Origin: Spongiihabitans sp965206355
GTDB lineage: Bacteria; Pseudomonadota; Gammaproteobacteria; Arenicellales; Poriferihabitantaceae
Reading direction: 5' to 3'
Assembly: GCA_965206355.1 (NCBI GenBank)
Contig: OZ242212.1
Span: 2,299,324 to 2,363,323 of the forward strand
Length of the DNA: 64,000 nucleotides
Shown here: positions 16,541-24,070 of the stretch, one piece after another
Layout: each line of letters starts with the position of its first letter
Position numbering within the stretch: the stretch's first letter is position 1
Program-made: the position numbers and the translations under genes
The notes under the pieces: generated by a model
Database searches by the model: none
Seen by the model: the letters and a program-made list of their open reading frames with translations, nothing else
What the model was told of the DNA's origin: nothing

Positions 16541-18016
16541 ATGCCTAATACAACCTATAAAGACATTATTAAAAATAAATTTATTTTAGCACCAAGTCAG
16601 ATTTCAACGCTTAGCATTAAAAATAAAAATGTTCACTATGTCCGCGATCTTTTAAATAGAGAATTGAAAAACTCTGATAAAGGTGAGGAAGTTGGATCTG
16701 TAAATTACATATCCAAGTCCATAAGATATTTTGTTAGAGCCAAAACACTACAAAAAGAATATTTTTTACCAGTCATTACTAATGAGTCTGTAGTCCCAAT
16801 TAGGCCACAGGTTTTTAAAAATATGAATTTAAGAGAGGGGGATATATTGCTCTCTAAAGATTCAAATATTGGTGAAGTCATTATTTTAGATAAAGATTAT
16901 CCTAATCATACCTTGTCAGGTGCGATATATAAGCTACCCGTAGAAAAAAATAAATATTACTTGTTTGCTTTTTTAAAACATGAATATTTTTTAAATCAAT
17001 TAGATTTACTTGTTCCAAAAGGTTCAACTATAAGACATGCAAAAACTCTTTTTTTAGACTGTAAAATACCCTTCCCAACTCAGAAAAATAAAGATGAAAT
17101 AATCTCACACATAGAAATACTCACGCAAGCAATTATAAATAAAGAGAAAGAAATAAGAAGAAAGAGCCATAATATATTTGATGATATTGAAGATGAATTA
17201 CTAAAAAACCAAACAAACAAACGGTTTAATTATAATTTCCCAAATATAAAAAGACTAAAGGAATTAAATCGTATAAATGCAGGTTTTTTTTCAGAATACT
17301 TTTTAAAAAACGAATTTTTGATAAAAAATTATATTAATGGCTTTAATAACATAAAAGACCTGGGTTTTAATATCAGTAGAGGGCAAAATCTGCAAGAGTC
17401 TTGTATTGGTAAAAGTCTTCATTCAAAGGTATATAAAAATGGTTTTTACACTGTAATCAAACCTAAGCATTTAACAGTTTATGGCACTTCATTTTCACAA
17501 GAATACCTTGGTAATGCTAAGAGCCTTAAAACCTTAAAGAAAGGTGACATAATATTTGGAGCTGAAGGCTTTGAAAAAGGCAGGTCAATAGTTATCATGG
17601 AAGATAGAGAAGAAACTATCACCAATATACATGGAATTACTATAAATCATATAACAGGGGATATGAAGCTATCTATTTTTGTAAAATGTTTTTTAGATTA
17701 TTTGAAAAAAATTAAGTTAATTGACATCTATGCAGTAGGTGGAAATGGTGGTAGCTTGGCAATGAAGTACTGGGATATTATTCCTTTCCCAAGATTTCCA
17801 GAAAAAAAACAAAGTGATATTGTCGCTTTATACAGCAATCCGTCTAAAAATATTGCTAATTTTGATTGTAGTGATTTTTTAGAAGAAGATCAAAAGTGGA
17901 ATCAAAAAGTAGGAATTATTGAATTAGATAGTTCAGTAAAGCAATTAAAGCAAAGATTAAATAAAATATTGAATCAAATTGTCAATGATGAAGAGGTGAA
18001 TTTAAAAATAGCATAA
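16541..18016 (+). CDS. Restriction-modification specificity subunit (HsdS-like)
   Basis: A 491-residue DNA-recognition subunit with two target-recognition halves. Each half ends in a conserved spacer-helix start: IPFPTQKNKDEIISHIEIL in the middle and IPFPRFPEKKQSDIVALY near the C-terminus, the hallmark of S subunits that read a split, asymmetric site. ATG 16541 is one base after the stop of the upstream gene (TAA-A-ATG), so the two are translationally coupled. The stop codon at 18014-18016 lies inside the attC that closes the cassette. Confidence 0.85.
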   Translation: MPNTTYKDIIKNKFILAPSQISTLSIKNKNVHYVRDLLNRELKNSDKGEEVGSVNYISKSIRYFVRAKTLQKEYFLPVITNESVVPIRPQVFKNMNLREGDILLSKDSNIGEVIILDKDYPNHTLSGAIYKLPVEKNKYYLFAFLKHEYFLNQLDLLVPKGSTIRHAKTLFLDCKIPFPTQKNKDEIISHIEILTQAIINKEKEIRRKSHNIFDDIEDELLKNQTNKRFNYNFPNIKRLKELNRINAGFFSEYFLKNEFLIKNYINGFNNIKDLGFNISRGQNLQESCIGKSLHSKVYKNGFYTVIKPKHLTVYGTSFSQEYLGNAKSLKTLKKGDIIFGAEGFEKGRSIVIMEDREETITNIHGITINHITGDMKLSIFVKCFLDYLKKIKLIDIYAVGGNGGSLAMKYWDIIPFPRFPEKKQSDIVALYSNPSKNIANFDCSDFLEEDQKWNQKVGIIELDSSVKQLKQRLNKILNQIVNDEEVNLKIA

Positions 18017-18068
18017 CAATAAAATCCAGCGGACGCAAAAAGACGCGCCGCTGATTATGGCGTTAGAG
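18011..18068 (+). other. attC site 1
   Basis: Left core CATAACAA, arms CCAGCGG and CCGCTG around a short loop, right core GCGTTAGAG with the GTT at 18062-18064. It closes the R-M cassette and overlaps the S-subunit stop codon. Confidence 0.85.
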
Positions 18069-18342
18069 CCATTAAAGAAATATCAATTAATGTTTAGTCC
18101 TCAGGAAACGGAAATAAAATACAAAAAACAAACTCAACAAATTCACTGAGGGATTCAGAAGTTCTCAAAGAAACACAGCAACAAAAAAGGCGGCTTGTGA
18201 GCAAAAAAATTCGTTCATACATCATTAACAGCCTAATGGCGGTAGCGTGCTCAGCGCCACGGATTTATTCTGTGATAACATAAACACTGTAACTCTAACA
18301 AATCATTCCAGCCGACCGCTAACGCGGCGGCTGAATTCAAAC
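18062..18342 (+). other. Cassette 2: no clear gene, present twice
   Basis: A 281-bp cassette whose first 186 bp recur at 23881-24066 with only two differences noticed. A short frame opens at ATG 18090 (MFSPQETEIKYKKQTQQIH) and stops at 18149. A different frame then reads LRDSEVLKETQQQKRRLVSK and continues to a stop at 18283. Together they look like one small basic protein split by a frameshift that both copies share. A regulatory RNA or a simple relic is also possible. Confidence 0.6.
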
Positions 18343-18349
18343 GTTATGT
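18293..18349 (+). other. attC site 2
   Basis: Left core TCTAACAA, then ATCATTCCAGCCG with complementary CGGCGGCTGAAT, right core ACGTTATGT (GTT 18343-18345). Nearly identical to attC 4 and 6. Confidence 0.88.
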
Positions 18350-18368
18350 GTCTGAAAGGAGATAAATA

Positions 18369-18629
18369 ATGAAACGCATGATGAAGATTGTAGCTTTCTT
18401 GTCTGTAGTACTCTGGATTAACCCAGCATTTGCTATAGACCCTTGTAATTGTCATGGTTACGCCGGTCCAGGTGGTCCATGCTATGACGGACCGGGAGGC
18501 CCAGCCTATGATGGCCCTGGTGGCCCTGCATACGATGGCCCAGGAGGACCATGTTACTCAGGTCCTGGAGGACCAGAATACTCAGGTCCAGGTGGCACAG
18601 GAGAAAATTGCCCTAGTGTTTGCAGGTAA
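18369..18629 (+). CDS. Small secreted glycine/proline-rich repeat peptide
   Basis: An 86-residue precursor. Residues 1-22 form a clear signal peptide (MKRMMKIVAFLSVVLW then INPAFA). The mature part is six 8-residue units of GPGGPxYD/S type between a CNCHG start and a NCPSVCR end; six cysteines in all could crosslink it. AAGGAG seven bases before ATG supports translation. I do not recognise a family; a structural or surface role is a guess. It is alone in its cassette and would depend on an upstream promoter. Confidence 0.75.
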   Translation: MKRMMKIVAFLSVVLWINPAFAIDPCNCHGYAGPGGPCYDGPGGPAYDGPGGPAYDGPGGPCYSGPGGPEYSGPGGTGENCPSVCR

Positions 18630-18651
18630 GAATATATCAACACACAACAAG

Positions 18652-18729
18652 GCAAATGCACTCGGACAGCAAAAAGCGCCGCTCGTTCCTCGCTCTGCTT
18701 TTTGCTGCCGGTGATTTGCGACGTTAGAA
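18652..18729 (+). other. attC site 3
   Basis: Left core CACAACAAGGCAAATG with complementary GATTTGCG near the right end, inner arms AGCAAAAAGC and GCTTTTTGCT, right core ACGTTAGAA (GTT 18723-18725). Confidence 0.85.
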
Positions 18730-18741
18730 CTCATAAGAATA

Positions 18742-19071
18742 ATGATGAAGAAACTACATATTGCAATTTCTACAAATAAGATAAACGAGACAATAAACGA
18801 GTACACTATTCGCCTAGGTGTCGAACCGTGTCTATTTGTTCCGAACGAATACACATTATGGAGAATGGACTCGCTGAATGTATCGATTCGCCAAGATTCT
18901 TCTTGTACTCCTGGAGACCTTCGACATTTAGGTTGGGAATACGATTCCGCTGAAGAGTTTAGCCAAGATACTGATGTAAACGGAATTATTTGGGAACATT
19001 TTAATGCTCAACAACAAGCTGACGAAATTAACGAACTATGGCCAGAAATAAATTATCAACCAGCCGATTGA
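18742..19071 (+). CDS. VOC (glyoxalase/bleomycin-resistance fold) cassette protein, copy 1
   Basis: A 109-residue single-domain protein. HIAISTNKINETI at the start, then CLFVPNEYTLWR, LNVSIRQDSS and LRHLGWE, follow the beta-alpha-beta-beta-beta pattern of the vicinal oxygen chelate fold; the His of HIAIS and His of LRHLGWE sit where metal ligands occur. The substrate cannot be told. Two ATG codons (18742 and 18745) are adjacent; the first is given. The whole 400-bp cassette is repeated at 22407-22806. Confidence 0.7.
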   Translation: MMKKLHIAISTNKINETINEYTIRLGVEPCLFVPNEYTLWRMDSLNVSIRQDSSCTPGDLRHLGWEYDSAEEFSQDTDVNGIIWEHFNAQQQADEINELWPEINYQPAD

Positions 19072-19072
19072 G

Positions 19073-19129
19073 TTCTAACAAATCATTCCAGCCGACCGCT
19101 AACACGACGGCTGAATTTAGACGTTAGCT
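19073..19129 (+). other. attC site 4
   Basis: Left core TCTAACAA, arms CCAGCCG and CGGCTG, right core ACGTTAGCT (GTT 19123-19125). Differs from attC 6 at two inner bases. Confidence 0.88.
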
Positions 19130-19211
19130 GCTTCAAAATATAGCCCGTCTCAACTATTGACATTTCTTAATAAAATGAATACTATAAGTAGCATTCGTAA
19201 AGGGAATATTA

Positions 19212-20918
19212 ATGCAAGCAGTTGAGCGGTATAGCCATGTAGAATCAAGAAAACAAGAAGGCGCACACTATACGCCAGCGGTTTTTTCTGATTTTATATC
19301 TGAAAATATCATTTTCAATGCAAGCCTCAAAAAATCCGTAAGAATAGTTGATCCAGCGGTTGGGGATGGCGAATTACTTATAAGTTTGATAAAAGCTTTA
19401 AAAAATCAATCCTTCAATGATATTGATGTTTACGGCTTTGATACAAATCCTGATTCGATTGAAATCACTAGAAATAGATTAAAAACATTCTACCCAGAAA
19501 TTGCACCAACATTACAAAATAAAGACTTTTTACAAGTTTGTATAGAAAAAGGCAATCTATCTGATTCGCAGGATTTATTTTATTCAAGTGATATACCAAA
19601 TTTTGACTTGTTAATAGCAAATCCTCCATATATACGGACACAAGTTTTAGGTGCAGAGCAAGCACAGCTATTAAGTAAAAACTTTGGTTTAAAAGGACGT
19701 GTCGATATTTATCAAGCATTTTTAGTTGCAATGAAATCAGTCTTAAAACCAGATGGTGTTGCTGGTGTGATTGTGTCTAATCGCTTTCTAACAACTAAAG
19801 GGGCAGGGAAATTCAGGGAAACTATTCATAATCAATATTCAATTAAAGGAATATGGGATTTCGGCGACACTAAAGTTTTTGAAGCTGCTGTTTTACCAGC
19901 GGTGATGATTCTTACCCCCCAAAACAAACAAAGAAATTCCAATATTCCTTTTTCATCTATTTACATGGCAGATAGTGAAAATTATGAAGGAGGCATTCCT
20001 TGTGTTGAAAGCCAAATGCAAGCCCTAAAACATGATGGTGTTGTTTCTTCAAAACAAGGAAATTATTGCGTTAAAAATGGGTATTTAACATTTGATTCAA
20101 GTCCGTCTGATTTGTGGAGGCTTCAAGATTCGACATCTGAAAAATGGCTTGATATGGTCGAATCTAAGACTTGGTGCTTATTTAAAGATATAGGAAAAGT
20201 TCGAGTTGGCGTAAAAACAACTGCTGACAATGTTTTTATCCGATCAGATTGGAAAAATGAAGTTGGATATGAGCCTGAGTTATTGCGACCATTAACAACG
20301 CATCATGTTGCTGGCAGATTTAAGTGTAATGAAAACGCAAAAAAGGCAATTCTTTATACCCATACCATTGTAGATGGGAAAAGAGATACATTTAAAATGA
20401 ATCAGTTCCCACTTTCTAAACGCTATCTTGAAAAAAATAAAGAGCAACTTAGTAGTCGGAAGTATGTGATTAAAGCAAATAGAAGCTGGTTTGAAATATG
20501 GGTTCCACAAAACCCTTCATTTTGGAAGCAGGAAAAAGTAATCTTTCGTGATATTAGCGAACGCCCAACATTCTGGCTGGATAAAGAAGGAACTGTTGTA
20601 AATGGAGATTGTTATTGGTTGTTACGCGATAATAAAGAAATGCCTGATGATATTTTATGGCTAATATTGGCTATAGCAAATTCATGTTTTATAGAAAAAT
20701 TTTATGATATAAAATTTCAGAATAAACTGTACTCAAATAGACGGAGGTTTATTACTCAGTATGTTGAGCAATTCCCTGTGCCAAATCCACATCATATAGA
20801 ATCTAAAGCATTAATTACTTTGGCTAAAAAATGCTACAAAGAAACGGACATTAAAAAACAAATTATTATCGAAAATGAAATTGATGAAATAGTTTGGTCG
20901 GTTTTTAATGTTGCATAA
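19212..20918 (+). CDS. Type II N6-adenine DNA methyltransferase (Eco57I/TaqI-like)
   Basis: A 568-residue modification enzyme. Motif X-type GAHYTP (18-22) comes first, then SAM-binding motif I DPAVGDGE (47-54), the acidic residue of VYGFDTNP, and catalytic NPPY (137-140). The C-terminal half (from about 300) with WLILAIANSCFIEKFYD and NRRRFITQYVEQFPVPNP resembles the target-recognition domain of TaqI-like enzymes. It is the protecting member of an R-M system whose nuclease and controller genes lie convergently on the other strand in the same cassette. AT-rich, unlike the chromosomal genes around the array. Confidence 0.85.
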   Translation: MQAVERYSHVESRKQEGAHYTPAVFSDFISENIIFNASLKKSVRIVDPAVGDGELLISLIKALKNQSFNDIDVYGFDTNPDSIEITRNRLKTFYPEIAPTLQNKDFLQVCIEKGNLSDSQDLFYSSDIPNFDLLIANPPYIRTQVLGAEQAQLLSKNFGLKGRVDIYQAFLVAMKSVLKPDGVAGVIVSNRFLTTKGAGKFRETIHNQYSIKGIWDFGDTKVFEAAVLPAVMILTPQNKQRNSNIPFSSIYMADSENYEGGIPCVESQMQALKHDGVVSSKQGNYCVKNGYLTFDSSPSDLWRLQDSTSEKWLDMVESKTWCLFKDIGKVRVGVKTTADNVFIRSDWKNEVGYEPELLRPLTTHHVAGRFKCNENAKKAILYTHTIVDGKRDTFKMNQFPLSKRYLEKNKEQLSSRKYVIKANRSWFEIWVPQNPSFWKQEKVIFRDISERPTFWLDKEGTVVNGDCYWLLRDNKEMPDDILWLILAIANSCFIEKFYDIKFQNKLYSNRRRFITQYVEQFPVPNPHHIESKALITLAKKCYKETDIKKQIIIENEIDEIVWSVFNVA

Positions 20919-20928
20919 TAAACAATAG

Positions 20929-22029
20929 TTATGGGTTAAAGACAGATTGCCCCTGAATATCTTCAAAAAACCCCATTGGTATTGACCGCTGACATTTATA
21001 ACTTTCTTCTGCTATATAGGTAAAGTGTAAGCCAAGCTTACTTCCCTGACATAATACAGCTCCTTCAACTATGTTGCTTTTTGCATTGGTAAGAGCAATA
21101 AAGTAACGCATGTTTCTAGTTGTAAAACCTCTACAATCTGGAACTTCAAGTTCAAATTCTGGGCTGAATTTACCTAAATCAACCGTTGGTGAGTCTTGAA
21201 TTTTAACCTCCAAAGCTTGATTGCGAAGATCAGGATAACCACCCGCAAGTAACTCATCATCCCTAATACTATAGCCAAGTGCATCGGCAAATATTTCTTC
21301 CAGCATTTGACCTCTATTTTTAGTTGCCGCTGGTGCAATATTTCTACCAATTATTTTGTCTATGACAATATCCTTAATTATGGAAAGTGGTAGCAATGAC
21401 TCAGAAGTTGGTTGGTCGTGAATGCTAAAACGTGATAGGTTTTTTAAATTAAGTTTATGCCCAATGGCATCATCATAAAATAATATTGAACTTGGCTCCT
21501 CCAACACGAGCCGTCGCAATGTTGAGGAAATAATCAGTTGATTTTTTATTGTAGGTTTACCAAACTCACCAAATTTATTTACAATGTATTCAGGTGTTAG
21601 TACTGCAATAGCAGAAATAATGTGATTATCTGGATCAACTTTTACCAAAACAAATCGAACCTCACCAGACTGAAGAGTTTCACCATTTGAATATTGGACC
21701 TGAACAGATTCAGATGACGGGTTTCTATTCCAAACTTGAAGGTTATAGGATTTTCCAGTTGTTACGATATATGTATCGACATATTCTAAAAGAATTTTGG
21801 GAACACCTTTTGGCGGAATTACATCATAAATATTATTATTTGCAGTTTCTGGTGGTTCAAAATTAATTAATTGATCAGCTACCAACTTGCGAATATTTGA
21901 ACCATCTGTTCTGGATTTTCCTGTTAGAACAAATTTTGTGTTTATCAATGATTCAAGTTTTATTGCCAGATTTTCTAAAGAGGTTAAAAGGCTCTTGTTA
22001 CTTGGTGGTATTTTTAATCTTGCATCCAT
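20929..22029 (-). CDS. Type II restriction endonuclease (PD-(D/E)xK)
   Basis: A 366-residue protein assigned as the nuclease partner by position and by a PD-(D/E)xK signature in its C-terminal third: GGYPDLRN with Asp267, then LEVKIQD with Glu274 and Lys276. I do not recognise a named enzyme with the same recognition site. It is convergent with the methyltransferase, 10 bp between stop codons, and lies 5 bp after the controller gene, so C and R form one operon. Confidence 0.75.
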   Translation of the reverse strand: MDARLKIPPSNKSLLTSLENLAIKLESLINTKFVLTGKSRTDGSNIRKLVADQLINFEPPETANNNIYDVIPPKGVPKILLEYVDTYIVTTGKSYNLQVWNRNPSSESVQVQYSNGETLQSGEVRFVLVKVDPDNHIISAIAVLTPEYIVNKFGEFGKPTIKNQLIISSTLRRLVLEEPSSILFYDDAIGHKLNLKNLSRFSIHDQPTSESLLPLSIIKDIVIDKIIGRNIAPAATKNRGQMLEEIFADALGYSIRDDELLAGGYPDLRNQALEVKIQDSPTVDLGKFSPEFELEVPDCRGFTTRNMRYFIALTNAKSNIVEGAVLCQGSKLGLHFTYIAEESYKCQRSIPMGFFEDIQGQSVFNP

Positions 22030-22034
22030 ATAAA

Positions 22035-22265
22035 TTACTTCGAGTTATCGGTTAATAAAGTAGGTACGTCTACATTTAAAGCAAAAGCCAAAACTTCTAA
22101 TGAGCTTAATGTTACATTCCGTTCACCACGTTCAACCGCCCCAACATAAGTACGATGAAGTCCACATTTATCGGCAAGCTCTTCCTGTGATAAGTTCATA
22201 TCGCTGCGAAGCTTTTTGATGTTATTAGATAATGTTTTTGTTAAAACTAGGCTTGGTTTTCTCAT
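22035..22265 (-). CDS. XRE-family controller (C) protein of the R-M system
   Basis: A 76-residue helix-turn-helix protein: LSNNIKKLRSDMNLSQEELA, then CGLHRTYVGAVERGERNVTL, then SLEVLAFALNVDVPTLL, the full pattern of R-M controller proteins. Such proteins delay endonuclease synthesis until the host is methylated. It is first in an operon with the endonuclease gene. C-box operators would be expected just upstream (22266-22320); TATGATAAGTATTATGATGC at 22269-22288 contains imperfect repeats that could be one. Confidence 0.85.
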   Translation of the reverse strand: MRKPSLVLTKTLSNNIKKLRSDMNLSQEELADKCGLHRTYVGAVERGERNVTLSSLEVLAFALNVDVPTLLTDNSK

Positions 22266-22324
22266 GTGAGTATGATAAGTATTATGATGCTTATAAGTAT
22301 ACAGACTATTAGTAGCAAAAAAGC

Positions 22325-22413
22325 AGCTAACAAATAGCTCCAGCGGACAGTTAAAAGCGGCGTTTCGCTACGCTACACTCTGCTTTTAACTGCCGCTGAG
22401 CAAGGCGTTAGAA
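22325..22413 (+). other. attC site 5
   Basis: Left core AGCTAACAA, long arms CTCCAGCGGACAGTTAAAAG and CTTTTAACTGCCGCTGAG, right core GCGTTAGAA (GTT 22407-22409). At 89 bp it is the longest in the array and closes the R-M cassette. Confidence 0.88.
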
Positions 22414-22425
22414 CTCATAAGAATA

Positions 22426-22755
22426 ATGATGAAGAAACTACATATTGCAATTTCTACAAATAAGATAAACGAGACAATAAACAATCACACCATTCGCCTA
22501 GGTGTCGAACCGTGTCTATTTGTTCCGAACGAATACGCATTATGGAGAACGGACTCGCTGAATGTATCGATTCGCCAAGATTCTTCTTGTACTCTTGGAG
22601 ACCTTCGATATTTAGGTTGGGAAGATGATTCCGCTGAAGAATTTAGCCAAGATACTGACGTAAACGGAGTTATTTGGGAATATTTTAATGCTCAACAACA
22701 AGCTGACGAAATTAACGAACTATGGCCAGAAATAAATTATCAGTCAGCAGATTGA
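22426..22755 (+). CDS. VOC-fold cassette protein, copy 2
   Basis: A 109-residue paralogue of the protein at 18742, with the same start MMKKLHIAISTNK and about ten substitutions. One falls in the conserved segment LRHLGWE, which here reads LRYLGWE, replacing a likely metal-ligand histidine by tyrosine. If that residue is a ligand, this copy may have lost or changed activity. The cassette is again exactly 400 bp. Confidence 0.7.
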   Translation: MMKKLHIAISTNKINETINNHTIRLGVEPCLFVPNEYALWRTDSLNVSIRQDSSCTLGDLRYLGWEDDSAEEFSQDTDVNGVIWEYFNAQQQADEINELWPEINYQSAD

Positions 22756-22756
22756 G

Positions 22757-22813
22757 TTCTAACAAATCATTCCAGCCGACCGCTAACGCGGCGGCTGAAT
22801 TTAGACGTTAGCT
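22757..22813 (+). other. attC site 6
   Basis: Left core TCTAACAA (AAC 22761-22763), arms CCAGCCG and CGGCTG, right core ACGTTAGCT (GTT 22807-22809). Confidence 0.88.
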
Positions 22814-22815
22814 CC

Positions 22816-23283
22816 ATGAATTCTTGGCACAAGATATTTCTGCTCTTGGTTGTTGTACTGGCGGCCTCTTTGAGTAGCTTTTTTGTTCACGTTTTTACTG
22901 CTGAGTGGTTGCCAACTTGGATAGGCGGTCAAATGGACGGAAGAGAGCTAAAGTCCTCTTGGGCGGTTCGGTACGCTGCTGGTGTCACGTCTGTTGAATA
23001 TGGCGTGGCAGCGGTTGCTCTGTACCACCTGTCTCGTAATGCGATATTGAGATTTGGTAAGTTCAGAGCTGCAATTATTTATTCAATTTTATTAGCGGCA
23101 ATCCACGGCACTTTCATCCGCCAGCCTTTGATGGATTACTTAATCGGAAATCCACTTCAGGTTGTCGTTGTTCAGAATCTCTTTAATTGGCTCGTCTGGT
23201 TGTTGATGGCGTTTATCGTTGTGTACGGCTATGAAATAACTATGCGGGTTGGAGCTAACAAATCATTAAAGCGGACGCCCTAA
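22816..23283 (+). CDS. Small inner-membrane cassette protein
   Basis: A 155-residue protein with four hydrophobic segments (about 7-27, 55-72, 84-100 and 115-140). It ends ...ANKSLKRTP, a tail encoded by the attC site itself, a common trait of cassette genes whose stop codon lies inside attC. The start ATG is only six bases from the preceding attC core, so there is little room for a ribosome-binding site. I do not recognise the family; no function is proposed. Confidence 0.7.
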   Translation: MNSWHKIFLLLVVVLAASLSSFFVHVFTAEWLPTWIGGQMDGRELKSSWAVRYAAGVTSVEYGVAAVALYHLSRNAILRFGKFRAAIIYSILLAAIHGTFIRQPLMDYLIGNPLQVVVVQNLFNWLVWLLMAFIVVYGYEITMRVGANKSLKRTP

Positions 23284-23311
23284 AGGGCGCCGCTTAATTC
23301 CAACGTTAGGT
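23253..23311 (+). other. attC site 7
   Basis: Left core AGCTAACAA, arms AAGCGGACGCCC and GGGCGCCGCTT around TAAA, right core ACGTTAGGT (GTT 23305-23307). Its left half is translated as the tail of the preceding gene. Confidence 0.88.
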
Positions 23312-23340
23312 TTCACAAACACATTAATGGAGAAGCAGCA

Positions 23341-23592
23341 ATGAGCATACGAGATACAATCCACTTAGCCGGACAAAACCTGCATACAATCATCATCACC
23401 GCCAGTGAAGAGGATGGATATGTCGAAACCCGGGAAGCAGAACCATACAGTTACAGAATTAAAGGCGACTCGGAAAAATTTTTCTGCTATGACATAAGAA
23501 AAGGTGGCATTCGTAACTTCACTGTTTTAAATATTATTAGCGTAGAAGAAACCGAAAACACATTTACTCCGCGCTGGCCGGTGGAAGTATAG
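23341..23592 (+). CDS. Hypothetical cassette protein, 83 residues
   Basis: MSIRDTIHLAGQNLHT is followed by EAEPYSYRIKGDSEKFFCYD and a hydrophobic beta-like end with FTVLNIISVEET. GGAG eight bases before ATG supports translation. The combination of YRI...FFCYDIRKGGIR...FTPRWPVEV is faintly like the C-terminal part of WYL domains, but I would not assign it. It shares cassette 8 with an opposite-strand gene whose 3' end overlaps it by about 29 bp. Confidence 0.6.
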   Translation: MSIRDTIHLAGQNLHTIIITASEEDGYVETREAEPYSYRIKGDSEKFFCYDIRKGGIRNFTVLNIISVEETENTFTPRWPVEV

Positions 23593-23779
23593 GCTTGCCA
23601 TTTTTATCCGATAGCGCGGTGATTTCACCGATGCAAATACGGTCGGTTAGTGAAATCAACCTGTCTGCGCTTGCAGCCATGGAAATGCAGGCATTGCGCC
23701 AAAGCAAGTTGCTTTCAGTCCCGCCGCTCTCAAGTTTAGCGCGACGGCGTATTTCAATGAGCTCTTCTTTTTTCCACAT
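23564..23779 (-). CDS. Hypothetical cassette protein on the opposite strand, 71 residues
   Basis: MWKKEELIEIRRRAKLESGG continues as a plausible, charged then small-residue-rich protein to ...GKPILPPASAE. ATGAGG lies at a good distance before ATG at 23777-23779, so this start is preferred to the one 21 bases upstream. Genes opposing the array direction usually need their own promoter. The small size and the overlap with the plus-strand gene keep confidence moderate. Confidence 0.5.
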   Translation of the reverse strand: MWKKEELIEIRRRAKLESGGTESNLLWRNACISMAASADRLISLTDRICIGEITALSDKNGKPILPPASAE

Positions 23780-23811
23780 TTTCAAATACCTCATATTCAA
23801 AAGACAAATAA

Positions 23812-23887
23812 ACCTAACAAGGCAAATTAACTCGGACGCCTACAATCGCTACGCTCTTTTCGGCTCCGGTTATTTGCGGCGTTAGAG
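23812..23887 (+). other. attC site 8
   Basis: Left core CCTAACAAGGCAAAT with complementary TATTTGCGGC, right core GCGTTAGAG (GTT 23881-23883). Last recognisable attC of the array. Confidence 0.85.
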
Positions 23888-24066
23888 CCGTTAAAGAAAT
23901 ATCAATTAATGTTTAGTCCTCAGGAAACGGAAATAAAATACAAAAAACAAACTCAACAAATTCACTGAGGGATTCAGAAGTTCTCAAAGAAACACAGCAA
24001 CAAAAAAGGCGGCTTGTGAGCAAAAAAATTCGTTCATACATCATCAACAGCCTAATGGCGGTAGCG
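23881..24066 (+). other. Cassette 9: truncated second copy of cassette 2
   Basis: Matches 18062-18247 without gaps (two substitutions noticed). Identity stops within GGTAGCG; the remaining 95 bp of the cassette, including its attC, are missing and an IS1595-like relic begins at once. The ATG of the short frame is at 23909. Confidence 0.85.
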
Positions 24067-24070
24067 CGCG

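Larger units (their letters stand above)
13685..24066 (+). mobile_element. Chromosomal integron with nine cassette units
   Basis: A broken intI is followed by cassettes delimited by core GTTAG/GTTAT sites at about 14233, 18062, 18343, 18723, 19123, 22407, 22807, 23305 and 23881. Eight attC sites of 57-89 bp lie between them, each with a left core ...TAACAA and an imperfect palindrome. Units are: (1) BcgI-like R-M; (2) no clear gene; (3) Gly-rich peptide; (4) VOC protein; (5) type II R-M; (6) VOC copy; (7) membrane protein; (8) two small genes; (9) truncated copy of unit 2. The far end is cut by an IS1595-like relic. Confidence 0.88.

Noticed and set aside
18293..23887. Recurring 57-89 bp palindromic sites considered as REP elements or CRISPR
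   Set aside because: They have TAACAA and GTTRR-type cores at gene borders and fit integron attC sites better.
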